Positions 11,555 to 19,823 are shown, counted from the stretch's first letter. The stretch is DNA of 64,000 nucleotides from Acidiphilium sp. PA (GCF_026191915.1 NZ_JAIMBY010000011.1:62001-126000), one strand, 5' to 3'. The notes: a model not told the origin generated them from the sequence alone. Made by a program: numbers and translations.

Positions 11555-11878
11555 TCAGGCGCCCGGCGTGCAGGTCAGCACGACCATGCCCCGATGGTGC
11601 GGCACCGGCTGCATGGTGCACGCGATCTTGGTGGTGCCCGCCACGCTCGGATGCATCATCATATCGGTATGGATCACCTTCATCGCCGGCATGGACATCT
11701 GCATCTCCAGCCGAAACGGCTGCGCCGGCGCCATCGGCCCCGGTGAATAGATATGCGTCCCCACCGTGTCAGGAAACGCCGCCCCGCCCTCGGGACCGCC
11801 GGCATAGCCAAGCCCCGGCACACCGATAACAGCCGCCAGCAAGCCTGCGGCCATCAATGATTTCAAAGTATTCGTCAT
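11555..11878 (-). CDS. Small exported protein, Met/His-containing
   Basis: This 107-residue protein follows a strong ribosome binding site, AGGAGGA, seven bases before the ATG. The N-terminus is a signal peptide (TNTLKSLMAAGLLAAVIGVPGLGYA). The mature part carries LEMQMSMPAMK, HTDMMMHPS and a C-terminal CTMQPVPHHRGMVVLTC segment whose two cysteines could form a disulfide. The Met, His and Cys content suggests metal binding in the periplasm, which is an inference. It belongs with the other Met-rich gene just downstream. I do not recognise a named family. Confidence 0.75.
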   Translation of the reverse strand: MTNTLKSLMAAGLLAAVIGVPGLGYAGGPEGGAAFPDTVGTHIYSPGPMAPAQPFRLEMQMSMPAMKVIHTDMMMHPSVAGTTKIACTMQPVPHHRGMVVLTCTPGA

Positions 11879-12044
11879 GGTATCCTCCTGAGTTTGTCTG
11901 TCATATTTCGTCGAATAACAAGTATTGATCCGTGTCAGGTCTATCAACTGACAGGCTTTACATGTATCCAGTAACCGACAAAGTCGAGGTATCAATTCGA
12001 TGCCCAAACGGCATCACCGCCACCCGCCGTGGCCGCAGATGGCA

Positions 12045-12659
12045 CTATCCGACCCGCGCGCGGCCCAGATAAAGATAATTATGGGTCCGTGGTCCGGGCA
12101 TCCGATCATGCGCCAGATGCTCGATCCGGAATCCGGCATCGCCGATCAACGCATCGATCCGCCGATTGATATGGCAGCCCCCGGCCACCAGCCCCCACGG
12201 CCGATCCAGCCGGTCCTGCCAGCGCGCCACGCCGAGTTCGGGCGCGCGACCGTGTTCGACGAACAGCAGCACCCCGTCCGGTTTCAGCACCCGTCGCGCC
12301 TCACGCAGCGCGCGCGCCGCATCGGGAATCGTGCACAGGGTCCAGGTGGTCACCACAGTATCGATACTGACATCAGCAACCGGCAAAGCCTCGGCCGATG
12401 CCTCGATCAATTCAACCGGCACGATCGCCGAGGCTGCCCGTTCCCGCGCCATGCGCAGCAGCGCGGCCGAGGGATCGCACCCGGTCACCGCGCTCACCGC
12501 CGGCCCATACAGCGCCAGATTCAACCCCGACCCGATCCCGAGTTCCAGCACTGTCCCCCGCGCATCAGAGATCACCCGGCGGCGAAACGGCAGCAAAACC
12601 TCCTGGCGCATCGCAAAATTCAGCACCCGCGGCAGCACCACCCGCTCATACCAGTTCAT
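12045..12659 (-). CDS. Class I SAM-dependent methyltransferase
   Basis: This is a 204-residue methyltransferase. The SAM-binding glycine motif is VLELGIGSGLNLALYG, followed by the acidic GCDPSA, and later VVTTWTLCTIPDAARALREARRVLKPDG. That is the layout of UbiE/PmtA-like and phospholipid or thiopurine-type enzymes. The substrate cannot be read from the sequence. The ATG at 12657-12659 overlaps the stop of the acetyltransferase gene (ATGA), marking it as the last gene of the two-component operon. Confidence 0.85.
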   Translation of the reverse strand: MNWYERVVLPRVLNFAMRQEVLLPFRRRVISDARGTVLELGIGSGLNLALYGPAVSAVTGCDPSAALLRMARERAASAIVPVELIEASAEALPVADVSIDTVVTTWTLCTIPDAARALREARRVLKPDGVLLFVEHGRAPELGVARWQDRLDRPWGLVAGGCHINRRIDALIGDAGFRIEHLAHDRMPGPRTHNYLYLGRARVG

Positions 12660-13171
12660 CGCGCGGGCACCACGGCCGAAACCTGCTCGAGCAAGATCGC
12701 CCACCGCTCATGATCACGCCACGCACCATCGATGTAGAGATAGGCCGGCGAATACCCTTCGAGCCGAAACCCCAGCCGCTCCACCAGCGCCCGCGAGCGC
12801 AGATTGCCCGGCTGGATATTCGCCTCCACCCGGTGCAACCCCACCGCCTCGCGCATATGGATCAACCCGGCCCGCAGGCACAGGCTCATCAACCCCCGCC
12901 CGGCGAACGCCGCCATGCCGTAATACCCGAGGTAGCACGACAGAAAATTACCCCGCACGATCTCGCTGAAGTTCAGCACGCCGATCACCGCACCATCCGG
13001 CATCGCGCCGAGCATCGACACGGTCCGCCCCGCCGCCACGCTGGCGAACCACCGATCGAACGACGCCCGATCGACCGGCGGCTGCACCCAGGGCGCGTGA
13101 TAGGCCCGGTTCGCCAGATTGGCCTCGATCACCGCCGCCGCATCGCTCTCGACCATCGGACGCAAGATCAT
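12656..13171 (-). CDS. GNAT N-acetyltransferase, RimJ/RimL type
   Basis: This is a 171-residue GCN5-related acetyltransferase. The N-terminus ILRPMVESDAAAV is the standard start of RimJ-like enzymes. The central FLSCYLGYYG and GRGLMSLCLRAGLIH form the acetyl-CoA-binding region, followed by LHRVEANIQPGNLRSRALVERLGFRLEG, diagnostic of ribosomal-protein alanine acetyltransferases. It probably modifies a protein N-terminus, though small-molecule substrates are possible. It overlaps the kinase gene upstream and the methyltransferase downstream by four bases each. Confidence 0.9.
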   Translation of the reverse strand: MILRPMVESDAAAVIEANLANRAYHAPWVQPPVDRASFDRWFASVAAGRTVSMLGAMPDGAVIGVLNFSEIVRGNFLSCYLGYYGMAAFAGRGLMSLCLRAGLIHMREAVGLHRVEANIQPGNLRSRALVERLGFRLEGYSPAYLYIDGAWRDHERWAILLEQVSAVVPAR

Positions 13172-14493
13172 ACCGGCAGCACCACCACCACCCGCAGCCC
13201 GCCGAGCGGGCTGTCATCGAGCCTGATATCCCCCCCATGTGCCGCGATGATATCCCGCGCAATCGCCAACCCCAACCCGGTGCCCGCCGCGCTGCCGCTC
13301 TCGAACGGGCGGAACACCTGCTCGCGCCGCTCGGCCGGAACGCCCGGTCCATCGTCATCGATCAGCACGCGCACACTGCGCTCGCCCTCCGGCGCCGCCG
13401 TGAACTCGATCCGCCGCGCATGCCGCGCCGCATTGTCGAGCAGATTGGCCAGCGCCCGCCGCATCGCCTCAGGCCGCAGCGTGATGCCCGGCAGCGGCGC
13501 GACATGCAGCGCAATCACCGCCCCGCCGCGCGCCGCCCGCGCCGTGATCTCCTCGATCAGCACGGCAAGATCGGTCAGCTGCGGCTGCTCCGTCCCCTCG
13601 CCCCGCGCGAACGCCAGATACAGCCCGATCAACCGCTCCATCTCATCGATGTCGCTGGTCATGCCATCGATATCCGATGTATCGCCCGGCAGCATCGCAA
13701 TCGCCAGCCGCAACCGCGTCAGCGGCGTGCGCAGATCATGCGAAACCCCAGCCAGCATGGCGGTGCGCTGCGCCAGAAACCGGCGCACCCGGTCCTGCAT
13801 CCGGTTGAATGCCGCCCCAGCGCGCCGCACCTCGGTCGCCCCTTCCGGCCGGATCGGCCCGGTATCGCGCCCCATGCCGAACGCCTCGGCCGCCAGCGCC
13901 AGCCGGCGGATCCCCCGCACCTGGTTGCGCAGAAACAGGATCGCCAGGCTCAGCAGGATCAACGTGACACCGCCCAGCCAGGCGAAGAAAATATAGAGCT
14001 CGCCAATATATAACCGCTTGCGCGGCACATCGATCGTCAGCACCCCGTCCGACACCTGGATATCCACCCGCACCATCCCCGGCGGTCCATGCCACACCAG
14101 CACGAACGGCCGCCCCAGCCCGACCGCCAGCGCCGATGCCAGATCGGCATCCACCGGCCCGAACGCATGCGGCAGGCCCCGCGGCGTCAGTTTCCGCCCG
14201 GGATGAAAATGAAACGCGAACTCGAACCGGTACGCCGCATTGGCAAAAATCTGCGACCGCGCATCGGGAAACGCATCCGCCTGATCCAGCACGAACGCAA
14301 TCTCCCCCGCCACACTCCCCGCCAGCCGGCGCGACAGCGTATCGAGATGACTGCCATAAAAAATCTGCAGCGCCACCCCCTCCAGCAGGATCAGCGGCAG
14401 CACCACGATCAGCAAGGTCCGGCCGAACAGGCTGCGCGGCAGAATCTTGCGCAGCGCGCGGTCGGGTTCCAGACCGCGCGGGACCAGTCTCAT
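13168..14493 (-). CDS. EnvZ-like sensor histidine kinase
   Basis: This is a 441-residue inner-membrane kinase. It has a first membrane helix at about 22-46, a periplasmic sensor of about 120 residues, and a second helix at about 165-188. A HAMP segment follows, then the phosphoacceptor box LAGVSHDLRTPLTRLR with His252. The ATPase domain shows ALANLLDNAARHA (N box), DDGPGVP (G1) and GTGLGLAIARDI (G2). Order and size match EnvZ/OmpR-type systems. It is encoded after its likely partner regulator, with a 163-base gap holding two inverted hairpin repeats, and its stop overlaps the next gene. Confidence 0.93.
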   Translation of the reverse strand: MRLVPRGLEPDRALRKILPRSLFGRTLLIVVLPLILLEGVALQIFYGSHLDTLSRRLAGSVAGEIAFVLDQADAFPDARSQIFANAAYRFEFAFHFHPGRKLTPRGLPHAFGPVDADLASALAVGLGRPFVLVWHGPPGMVRVDIQVSDGVLTIDVPRKRLYIGELYIFFAWLGGVTLILLSLAILFLRNQVRGIRRLALAAEAFGMGRDTGPIRPEGATEVRRAGAAFNRMQDRVRRFLAQRTAMLAGVSHDLRTPLTRLRLAIAMLPGDTSDIDGMTSDIDEMERLIGLYLAFARGEGTEQPQLTDLAVLIEEITARAARGGAVIALHVAPLPGITLRPEAMRRALANLLDNAARHARRIEFTAAPEGERSVRVLIDDDGPGVPAERREQVFRPFESGSAAGTGLGLAIARDIIAAHGGDIRLDDSPLGGLRVVVVLPV

Positions 14494-14518
14494 GCAATAA
14501 AACTCAGCAAAGAAAGCA

Positions 14519-14551
14519 CTTCTTTTTTGTAAAAAAGAAGCAAAAAACTTT
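14519..14551. repeat. Repeated A/T-tract hairpin element, copy 2 (inverted)
   Basis: The palindrome CTTCTTTTTT-GT-AAAAAAGAAG is followed by CAAAAAACTTT, the reverse complement of the unit at 6317-6350. It lies just upstream of the histidine kinase start and faces the copy at 14600-14635 across about 48 bases. Confidence 0.75.
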
Positions 14552-14599
14552 CTGTAATTTGGTGCACGGGCGTTTTCGCAGCCGAAGCTCCAGCGAATA

Positions 14600-14635
14600 A
14601 AAGTTTTTTTGCTTCTTTTTTTACAAAAAAAGAAG
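14600..14635. repeat. Repeated A/T-tract hairpin element, copy 3
   Basis: AAAGTTTTTTTGCTTC is followed by a run of T, AC, a run of A and GAAG. It has the same orientation as copy 1 and is inverted relative to copy 2. Placed just after the response regulator stop, it could partly terminate the transcript before the kinase gene and so set the ratio of regulator to kinase. Confidence 0.75.
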
Positions 14636-14656
14636 ACCTTCCCTCACCCCGCCCCG

Positions 14657-15352
14657 TCATGGCCCCGGCTTTAAAATATAACCCCGCCCCCGCACCGTCT
14701 GCAAATACCGCGGCTCGCGCGGGTCCGCCTCGATCTTGCGCCGCAACCGCGTCACCTGCACATCGATCGCGCGTTCCCCCGCCTCATCCATGCCCAAAAT
14801 CTGCGCCAACCCCTCGCGGGACAACACCTCGTTCGCCCGCGACGCGAGCACACCCAGCAGGCTCGCCTCACCCCCGGTCAGCCGGATCGGCCCGCGCTCG
14901 GTGATCAACTCCCCCCGATCCGGATCGAAACGCGCCCGCCCCAACTGCACCGGGCCGGACGATGCCACCGGCGTGGTCGTCCGCCGCAGCATCGCGCGGA
15001 TTCGCAGCAGCAACTCCCGTGGATCGAACGGCTTGCCCAGATAATCATCTGCCCCCGCCTCGAACCCGGCAATCCGGTCCTCCGGCGCCCCCCGCGCCGT
15101 CAACAACAGAATAGGCAAGGTCGGCGCCCGCTCCGCCCGCAGCGATTCCGTCAGCGCCAAGCCGGATTCCTCCGGCATCATCACATCCAGCACCAGCATG
15201 TCCGGGTCGACAATCCGCAACGTCTCCCGTGCCGCCGCCGCACTCTCCGCCGTCGTCACCCGAAACCCGTGCTCGATCAGATAGCGCGACATCAACCCCC
15301 GCAGCCGCGCATCGTCATCGACCAGCAGGATATGCGCCGCCGTGCCGTTCAC
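14657..15352 (-). CDS. OmpR-family response regulator
   Basis: This is a 231-residue regulator. The receiver domain occupies about 1-120, with acidic residues VDDDAR at 11-16, phosphoacceptor Asp56 in VLDVMMPEESG, the conserved Thr in LLTARG and Lys in LGKPF. A winged-helix DNA-binding domain follows at about 135-230, ending VTRLRRKIEADPREPRYLQTVRGRGY in pieces typical of OmpR. It is most likely phosphorylated by the EnvZ-like kinase encoded downstream. The targets are unknown. A MarR-family gene ends 13 bases upstream of its start. Confidence 0.95.
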   Translation of the reverse strand: MNGTAAHILLVDDDARLRGLMSRYLIEHGFRVTTAESAAAARETLRIVDPDMLVLDVMMPEESGLALTESLRAERAPTLPILLLTARGAPEDRIAGFEAGADDYLGKPFDPRELLLRIRAMLRRTTTPVASSGPVQLGRARFDPDRGELITERGPIRLTGGEASLLGVLASRANEVLSREGLAQILGMDEAGERAIDVQVTRLRRKIEADPREPRYLQTVRGRGYILKPGP

Positions 15353-15365
15353 CGCCGCGTCCCGC

Positions 15366-15884
15366 TCACCGCTTCGGCGCGCGCGCCGCCTCGGCCCGAT
15401 CGAGCCACTGCCGTGCCTCCTCCTTCATCATGCCCCGCAACACCTTGCGAAACCCCTCCACCGCCGGCCCGCCGGCCTCGCGAAACGCCGTCGTCAGCCG
15501 CTCATGCTGCAATTCGAACAACCGCCGCTCCAGCGCTTCCCCCGTCGGCGTCAACGACAACAGCCGCTGCCGCCGATCCGTCCGCCCCGGCGTCTGGCGC
15601 ACATATCCCTGCCGGATCAACGGCCCCAGCACCCGTGCGAGGCTCTGCTTGGCAATCCCCAGAATATGCAGCAGCTCCCCCACCGGCAATCCGGGATTCC
15701 GCCCGATGAAATGCAGCGTCCGATGATGCGCCCGCCCGAACCCCATCTCCGCCAGCATCGCATCCGCCGTCGCCACCAGATCGCGGTTGGCGAAAAAAAT
15801 CATGTCCTGCGCCAGACGGATCTCGTCCTCGCGCAAAAACAAAAGCCCGGCGGTCGGCCCGGTCTGGTTCGGTTTGTCATGCAT
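15366..15884 (-). CDS. MarR-family transcriptional regulator
   Basis: This is a 172-residue winged-helix regulator. The DNA-binding core includes FGRAHHRTLHFIGRNPGLPV, the recognition-helix region GIAKQSLARVLGPLIRQGYV and the wing GRTDRRQRLLSLTPTGEALE. This form, with a histidine-rich TLHFIGRNPG, is the MarR type that sits before ompR-envZ-like pairs in many alphaproteobacteria. It is the first gene of the operon marR-ompR-kinase-rimJ-methyltransferase and is divergent from ilvE. The ligand is unknown. Confidence 0.9.
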   Translation of the reverse strand: MHDKPNQTGPTAGLLFLREDEIRLAQDMIFFANRDLVATADAMLAEMGFGRAHHRTLHFIGRNPGLPVGELLHILGIAKQSLARVLGPLIRQGYVRQTPGRTDRRQRLLSLTPTGEALERRLFELQHERLTTAFREAGGPAVEGFRKVLRGMMKEEARQWLDRAEAARAPKR

Positions 15885-16100
15885 GGCGGGCTCAGCAATA
15901 CTGGTATGGGTGCTATGTGATAAGACAGGAGCACTTCCTATTTATATTTCGAATGTGGCGCAACCATGACTTTCCCGCCCGCCCCCGCGCCGCCGCCCGC
16001 CCGCGCCCCCTTGGCTGCCACGCGCCACCTCTCTAAAGATAAGCCCCAACATCCAGCCAGCCCCAGCCGGCTGCATCCGACCATAGGGGGAACCTGACCA

Positions 16101-17000
16101 ATGAGCCTGATACCATTCGACGACCGGGACGGCATGATCTGGTGGGACGGCGCCCTGCGCCCCTGGCGCGAAGCCAATCTCCACGTCCTCTCCCACGGCC
16201 TGCACTACGCCTCCGCCGTGTTCGAGGGCGAACGCGCCTACGCCGGCAACATCTTCCGCCTGCGCGACCACACCAACCGCCTGATCCAGTCCGGCAAACT
16301 GCTCGGCTTCGACATCCCCTACACCGCCGATGAAATCGACGCCGCCTGCAACCAGGTCCTCGCAGTCAACGGCTTCACCGATGCCTACATCCGCCCCCTC
16401 GCCTGGCGCGGCTCCGAACAACTCTCGGTCTCCGCCCAGCAGACCAAAATCCACCTCGCCATCGCCGCCTGGGCCTGGCCCAACCTGTTCGGCGCCGATC
16501 GCATGAAAGGCGTCACCCTCGGCATGGCGAAATGGCGCCGCCCGGACCCGCGCACCGCCCCCACTGCCTCCAAAGCCGCCGGCCTCTACATGATCGGCAC
16601 CCTCTCCAAACACGCCGCCGAAGCCGAAGGCTTCAACGACGCCCTGATGCTCACCCTCGATGGCAACGTCGCCGAAGCCACCGGCGCCAATATCTTCTTC
16701 GCGATCGACGGCGCCCTGCACACCCCCACCCCCGACAGTTTCCTCGACGGCATCACCCGCCGCACCGTCATGGCCCTCGCCCGCGCCCGCCAGATCCCCG
16801 TGCACGAACGCCACATCAAACCCGAGGAAATGCCCCGCGCAACCGAAGTCTTCCTCGCCGGCACCGCCGCCGAAGTCACCCCCGTCCGCCAGATCGGCGA
16901 GCTGCACTTCACCCCCGGCGCACTCACCCGCACCCTGATCGACGATTACGACGCCCTGGTCCGCATGTCCCCGGCCGAGGTCGCCAAGCGCGCCGCGTGA
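16101..17000 (+). CDS. ilvE: Branched-chain amino acid aminotransferase
   Basis: This fold-type IV PLP enzyme transfers amino groups between glutamate and the branched-chain 2-oxo acids, the last step of Leu, Ile and Val synthesis. Size (299 residues) and marks fit: HGLHYASAVFEGERAY near residue 32, the cofactor lysine at Lys158 in TASKAAGLYM, and GNVAEATGANIFF near 190. A D-amino-acid transaminase or ADC lyase would be alternatives of the same fold, but the N-terminal region is IlvE-like. The next gene starts inside its stop codon. Confidence 0.94.
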   Translation: MSLIPFDDRDGMIWWDGALRPWREANLHVLSHGLHYASAVFEGERAYAGNIFRLRDHTNRLIQSGKLLGFDIPYTADEIDAACNQVLAVNGFTDAYIRPLAWRGSEQLSVSAQQTKIHLAIAAWAWPNLFGADRMKGVTLGMAKWRRPDPRTAPTASKAAGLYMIGTLSKHAAEAEGFNDALMLTLDGNVAEATGANIFFAIDGALHTPTPDSFLDGITRRTVMALARARQIPVHERHIKPEEMPRATEVFLAGTAAEVTPVRQIGELHFTPGALTRTLIDDYDALVRMSPAEVAKRAA

Positions 17001-17386
17001 GCGTCCCGCGCTTCTCCGATCACGCGGCAAACGAACGGACCTTCCTCGCCTGGGTCCGCACCGCCATCGCCGTCATGGCGTTCGGCTTCCTGGTCGAACG
17101 CTTCGACATCTTCCTGAAAATCGCCGGCAAATCCCTCGGCAAAACCTTCACCATGTCAGGCCAGGTCGCCGGCAGCCTCGTCGGCCTCGCCCTCATCATC
17201 GCCGGCGCCGCCATGGTCGCCGCCTCGATGCTCCGCTTCGTCAAAAACCGCGCCGATATCATCGACGAACAAACCCACCCCGCCGAAAACGACCGCCTCG
17301 ACCTCATCCTCGCCGGCCTCATCGTCATCCTCGGCATCGGCCTCGCGATCTATCTCGGCATCACCATGCTGCAAGGAAGCAAGTAG
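16997..17386 (+). CDS. DUF202/YidH-family membrane protein
   Basis: This 129-residue protein starts at GTG, overlapping the ilvE stop (GTGA). The N-terminal NERTFLAWVRTAIAVMAFGF is the hallmark of the DUF202/YidH family. Three hydrophobic helices follow, near residues 15-32, 50-75 and 100-122. The biochemical role of the family is not established. Tight coupling to ilvE is notable but may only reflect operon packing. A hairpin repeat starts at its stop codon and probably ends the transcript. Confidence 0.9.
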   Translation: MSVPRFSDHAANERTFLAWVRTAIAVMAFGFLVERFDIFLKIAGKSLGKTFTMSGQVAGSLVGLALIIAGAAMVAASMLRFVKNRADIIDEQTHPAENDRLDLILAGLIVILGIGLAIYLGITMLQGSK

Positions 17387-17419
17387 CGCTTTTTTGAAAA
17401 AAAGCGCGCAAAAAACTTT
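17386..17419. repeat. Repeated A/T-tract hairpin element, copy 4 (variant)
   Basis: The stem GCGCTTTTTT/AAAAAAAGCGC replaces GCTTC/GAAGC, but the trailing GCAAAAAACTTTCC matches the other copies. It overlaps the last base of the DUF202 stop codon and fits a terminator for ilvE-DUF202. Confidence 0.65.
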
Positions 17420-17436
17420 CCGACTCCGGATGAGCC

Positions 17437-17490
17437 CACGGTGGGGCGCTCTTCCGCACCCCACCACCTTCACCACCCATCACCCCCGAA
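17437..17490. repeat. REP-like palindrome, copy A
   Basis: GGTGGGGCGC-TCTTCC-GCACCCCACC forms a strong hairpin, followed by a CACCACCCATCACCC tail that recurs with the other copies. It lies at the 3' end of a broken RAYT gene, the usual relation between REP sequences and their transposase. Confidence 0.7.
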
Positions 17491-17730
17491 CCAGCCCAAT
17501 CGCCCGGATAATCCCCGCGTGCCACAGGCCGCCGAAACGATGAGAACGGCCAATCCCAGGCATTCCCGACCAACCCATGCATCGATCATGAACGGATAAA
17601 GCGCGCGCACCCGTGAAACAGACGCGCGCAACGCGGCGACCTCCTTCACCAAGATATCGCCGCGCCGATCCATCAAGGCAACAGTGAAGAAATACGTCCC
17701 GCCGCCGACGTAATTTCACCGATATTGTGG
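17470..17730 (-). pseudogene. Broken REP-associated tyrosine transposase (RAYT)
   Basis: On the minus strand, one frame reads YVGGGTYFFTVALMDRR then ILVKEVAALRASVSRVR and FMIDAWV, the N-terminus of a RAYT (IS200/Y1 transposase relative). The sequence then jumps, in a shifted frame, to GLVGNAWDWPFSSFRR and ARGDYPGDWAG, its C-terminal end. The central catalytic part, with the His-hydrophobic-His and Tyr motifs, is missing. This is therefore an internally deleted, frame-shifted remnant and cannot be active. REP palindromes lie beside it. Confidence 0.8.
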
Positions 17731-18004
17731 CATCTATTTACCAGCTGATTTCACCGTCGCCATTATCGCGCCGAAAGGATGGCGTACGAAAGAGCTTCTC
17801 ACCCCGCGTGTGCTGGTCCCGAAATTGTTGAACAACAGGTGGTGGACTGCTTACGGCGGACGAACACGGATATTGGACCTTCGCTATATGGCAAAAGTTG
17901 GCCGGGAGCGGACTGACGGGTCTGGATGCTCAACCGGCAAATGCGGACACGCGCCAGAAGGTAGGACGCAAGGCAGTTGGGCATTCCGCCTCGACTTGCT
18001 AAGA
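17731..18004. other. Intergenic stretch without a recognised gene
   Basis: Between the broken RAYT and the DUF2806-like gene I see only a short open frame on the plus strand (17810-18037) that lacks family motifs and runs into the end of the gene opposite. It may be decayed mobile DNA. No clear promoter or repeat can be supported. Confidence 0.35.
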
Positions 18005-19021
18005 TTACGAGTTAATGTCTTCGGGCCATTTTTTTAAAGGGATGCCCGCGTAACGAATGCCGGCCGCTAACCTTGACATTATCAAATGTATAGAGAACGA
18101 TTTGATATCGCGACGAGGGATGGCGTTGTACATAAAATTCAATCTATCGCCGTGAGTGCCGGTGCGATCCACGATCGTCAAAAGTTCTCTTCCGGCTTTC
18201 GTTAAAACGATGCATGGCACCTCAATAGGAGTCGTAGAGTGTGACTCAATCCTCAAAAAAAACTGATCATCGGACCACTCTCCTATATTACTATCCGATA
18301 CCGGGATTTTTACACATAAGTTCGCCTCAACTCCCGCCAGCAGACCAGCTTGTTCCAATTCCAAGAATTCACTGAACCGTTTGTCTTTTTCTTTCGCGGC
18401 AATAAAAATCGCAGAATCAGAGACAAGGGGGGTGATTTTGATAAATAGTCTCGCTATATTCTGATCAATCTCGGAAAGGCACCTTAATGTACTCAGGCCA
18501 AAGCTTCCGGGACGCCTAACTTGTCCTGAAAGAATGCGACCCCACAGCTGACGAGTGCGCTCGGAACTAGCCTTCTCAGCGTAAGACGAAAACAGGTTTA
18601 GCCAGTCCTCGTCGAGCAGGTCGTCATTAACAGCGTAGTCTTGAGATTTGGCCGCTACATCCTTTAAGCATTCTTCAGCTACCGCATCTTTGTTCTCCTG
18701 ATTGCGATAAGCCTCACCCATTGTTTCAATCAATGCCCGCTCCAGGCGGTCTGGATCACACGATATCTTCTTTGCGAAATCGGGTACTAATAGCTGCAAT
18801 ACCGCTTCTTGAGCATCTGTCTTATTACTTTTTCGCTTGGCATCATCCGCAAGCCCGGCGTTCTCTTTTTGGTCTGCAACATCCCACTTTCGGGTAAGTC
18901 TGCCGGTAAGGCGGTCGTATCCTTGGGCGACTCTCGATTTTACCCCCGAAGGAACGGCGTGCCAAGCCGCTATGGCACCAGTGGTACCGCTGAATGATTG
19001 GATTAAAGCATTGAGGTCCAT
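18005..19021 (-). CDS. DUF2806-like protein, probably acquired
   Basis: This 338-residue protein has the segment ASSERTRQLWGRILSGQV followed by RRPGSFGLSTL near residues 152-180. It resembles the conserved core of DUF2806 (TIGR03899-type) proteins. Their function is not established. The N-terminus has a short hydrophobic segment (SGTTGAIAAWHAVPSG) and then a charged, lysine-rich stretch. Codon use is plainly AT-richer than in the neighbours, with many AAA, GAT and ATA codons. The gene is flanked by REP palindromes and RAYT remnants. It looks like a horizontally acquired single-gene insert. Membership in the family is recalled from the motif, not verified. Confidence 0.65.
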   Translation of the reverse strand: MDLNALIQSFSGTTGAIAAWHAVPSGVKSRVAQGYDRLTGRLTRKWDVADQKENAGLADDAKRKSNKTDAQEAVLQLLVPDFAKKISCDPDRLERALIETMGEAYRNQENKDAVAEECLKDVAAKSQDYAVNDDLLDEDWLNLFSSYAEKASSERTRQLWGRILSGQVRRPGSFGLSTLRCLSEIDQNIARLFIKITPLVSDSAIFIAAKEKDKRFSEFLELEQAGLLAGVEANLCVKIPVSDSNIGEWSDDQFFLRIESHSTTPIEVPCIVLTKAGRELLTIVDRTGTHGDRLNFMYNAIPRRDIKSFSIHLIMSRLAAGIRYAGIPLKKWPEDINS

Positions 19022-19112
19022 TGTGAAGTTCTTATTTGGTTTCAGCGATCATCGTTGGATTTGTCCTGATTGGCAAGCCGAGCGCACACTATCCAAAGGT
19101 GTCAGTCAAGCA

Positions 19113-19166
19113 AGCCGTAGGGTGGGGTGCTCTTTCGCACCCCACCACTTTAACCACGCATCACCT
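19113..19166. repeat. REP-like palindrome, copy B
   Basis: GTAGGGTGGGGTGC-TCTTTC-GCACCCCACC has a ten-pair stem with the same loop pattern as copies A, C and D. It lies just upstream of the DUF2806-like gene. Confidence 0.75.
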
Positions 19167-19252
19167 CTACGGTCTTGCACCAATCCCGCCACCCGTCTCC
19201 TCCACGCCACCCCAATCGACCGGACAACCCTACGGCGCGCCATAATAATAAG

Positions 19253-19300
19253 AACGCGTAGCTTGGGCTGCTCTCCCGCACCCAACCGCTCGCATCCCCT
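19253..19300. repeat. Degenerate REP-like palindrome
   Basis: GCGTAGCTTGGGCTGC-TCTCCC-GCACCCAACC is a diverged version of the same hairpin. The stem is weaker, but the GCGTAG lead and the TCTYCC loop are kept. Confidence 0.5.
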
Positions 19301-19447
19301 CACCGCAGAAACGCACCCAACTCCACCTCATGGGGCCGCATACAGGCAATGGCCCAATAGCCTATAAAATCGGCCACGAAGCGCAAAGCGGCCGGCTGTG
19401 CCGCTGCAAATGATGTTTCAGGTCCAGGAACTCATATTTTTCGGCAG

Positions 19448-19563
19448 AAAGCCGTAGGGCGGGTTGCCCTTCCGCACCCCACCACCCTCACCACCCATCA
19501 CCCCTCAGCAAGCCGTAGGGTGGGGTGCTCTTCCGCACCCCACCATTTTCACCACCCATCACC
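19448..19563. repeat. Two REP-like palindromes in direct tandem
   Basis: Two copies of AGCCGTAGGG..GGG.TGC..TTCCGCACCCCACCA, each with the CACCACCCATCACCCCTCAG tail, follow each other about 60 bases apart. The tandem arrangement in the same orientation is typical of REP clusters. They border the second RAYT remnant. Confidence 0.75.
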
Positions 19564-19599
19564 CCTCAGTTCCGTCCCCCCCCCCACTTACCACCCCCG

Positions 19600-19800
19600 T
19601 CCCCCACCCCAATCGCCCGGATAACCCCCGCGCGCCAAAGCCCGCCGGAACGATAAGAACGGCCAGTCCCAAGCCGTCCCAACCAACCCGTACTTCACCG
19701 GCTTGAAATGAGACATAACCGACATGACGCCTGAAATCGGCCTCATGCCGGATCGTGCCTCCCCAAAACCCGCGCACCCTCCCGATCGCCCTAAACCACC
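19600..19800 (-). pseudogene. C-terminal RAYT remnant
   Basis: On the minus strand, one frame reads FWGGTIRHEADFRRHVGYVSF, and after a frame change HFKPVKYGLVGTAWDWPF and ARGGYPGDWGG. These are the consecutive C-terminal blocks of RAYT proteins (FWEHTIRDEADF...HFNPVKHGLV...DWPYSSFHR). The N-terminal catalytic half is absent and a frameshift separates the two blocks. It is a second, independent dead copy near REP palindromes. Confidence 0.75.
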
Positions 19801-19823
19801 CCCCCGCCAGCACCCTATCCCCG

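Noticed and set aside
17810-18037. Plus-strand frame next to the DUF2806-like gene
   Set aside because: It has no family motif and no ribosome binding site, and it runs into the gene on the other strand.
17437-19563. Recurring hairpins considered as a CRISPR array
   Set aside because: Spacing is irregular (about 60 to 1700 bases), the units are REP-like palindromes next to RAYT remnants, and there are no cas genes.
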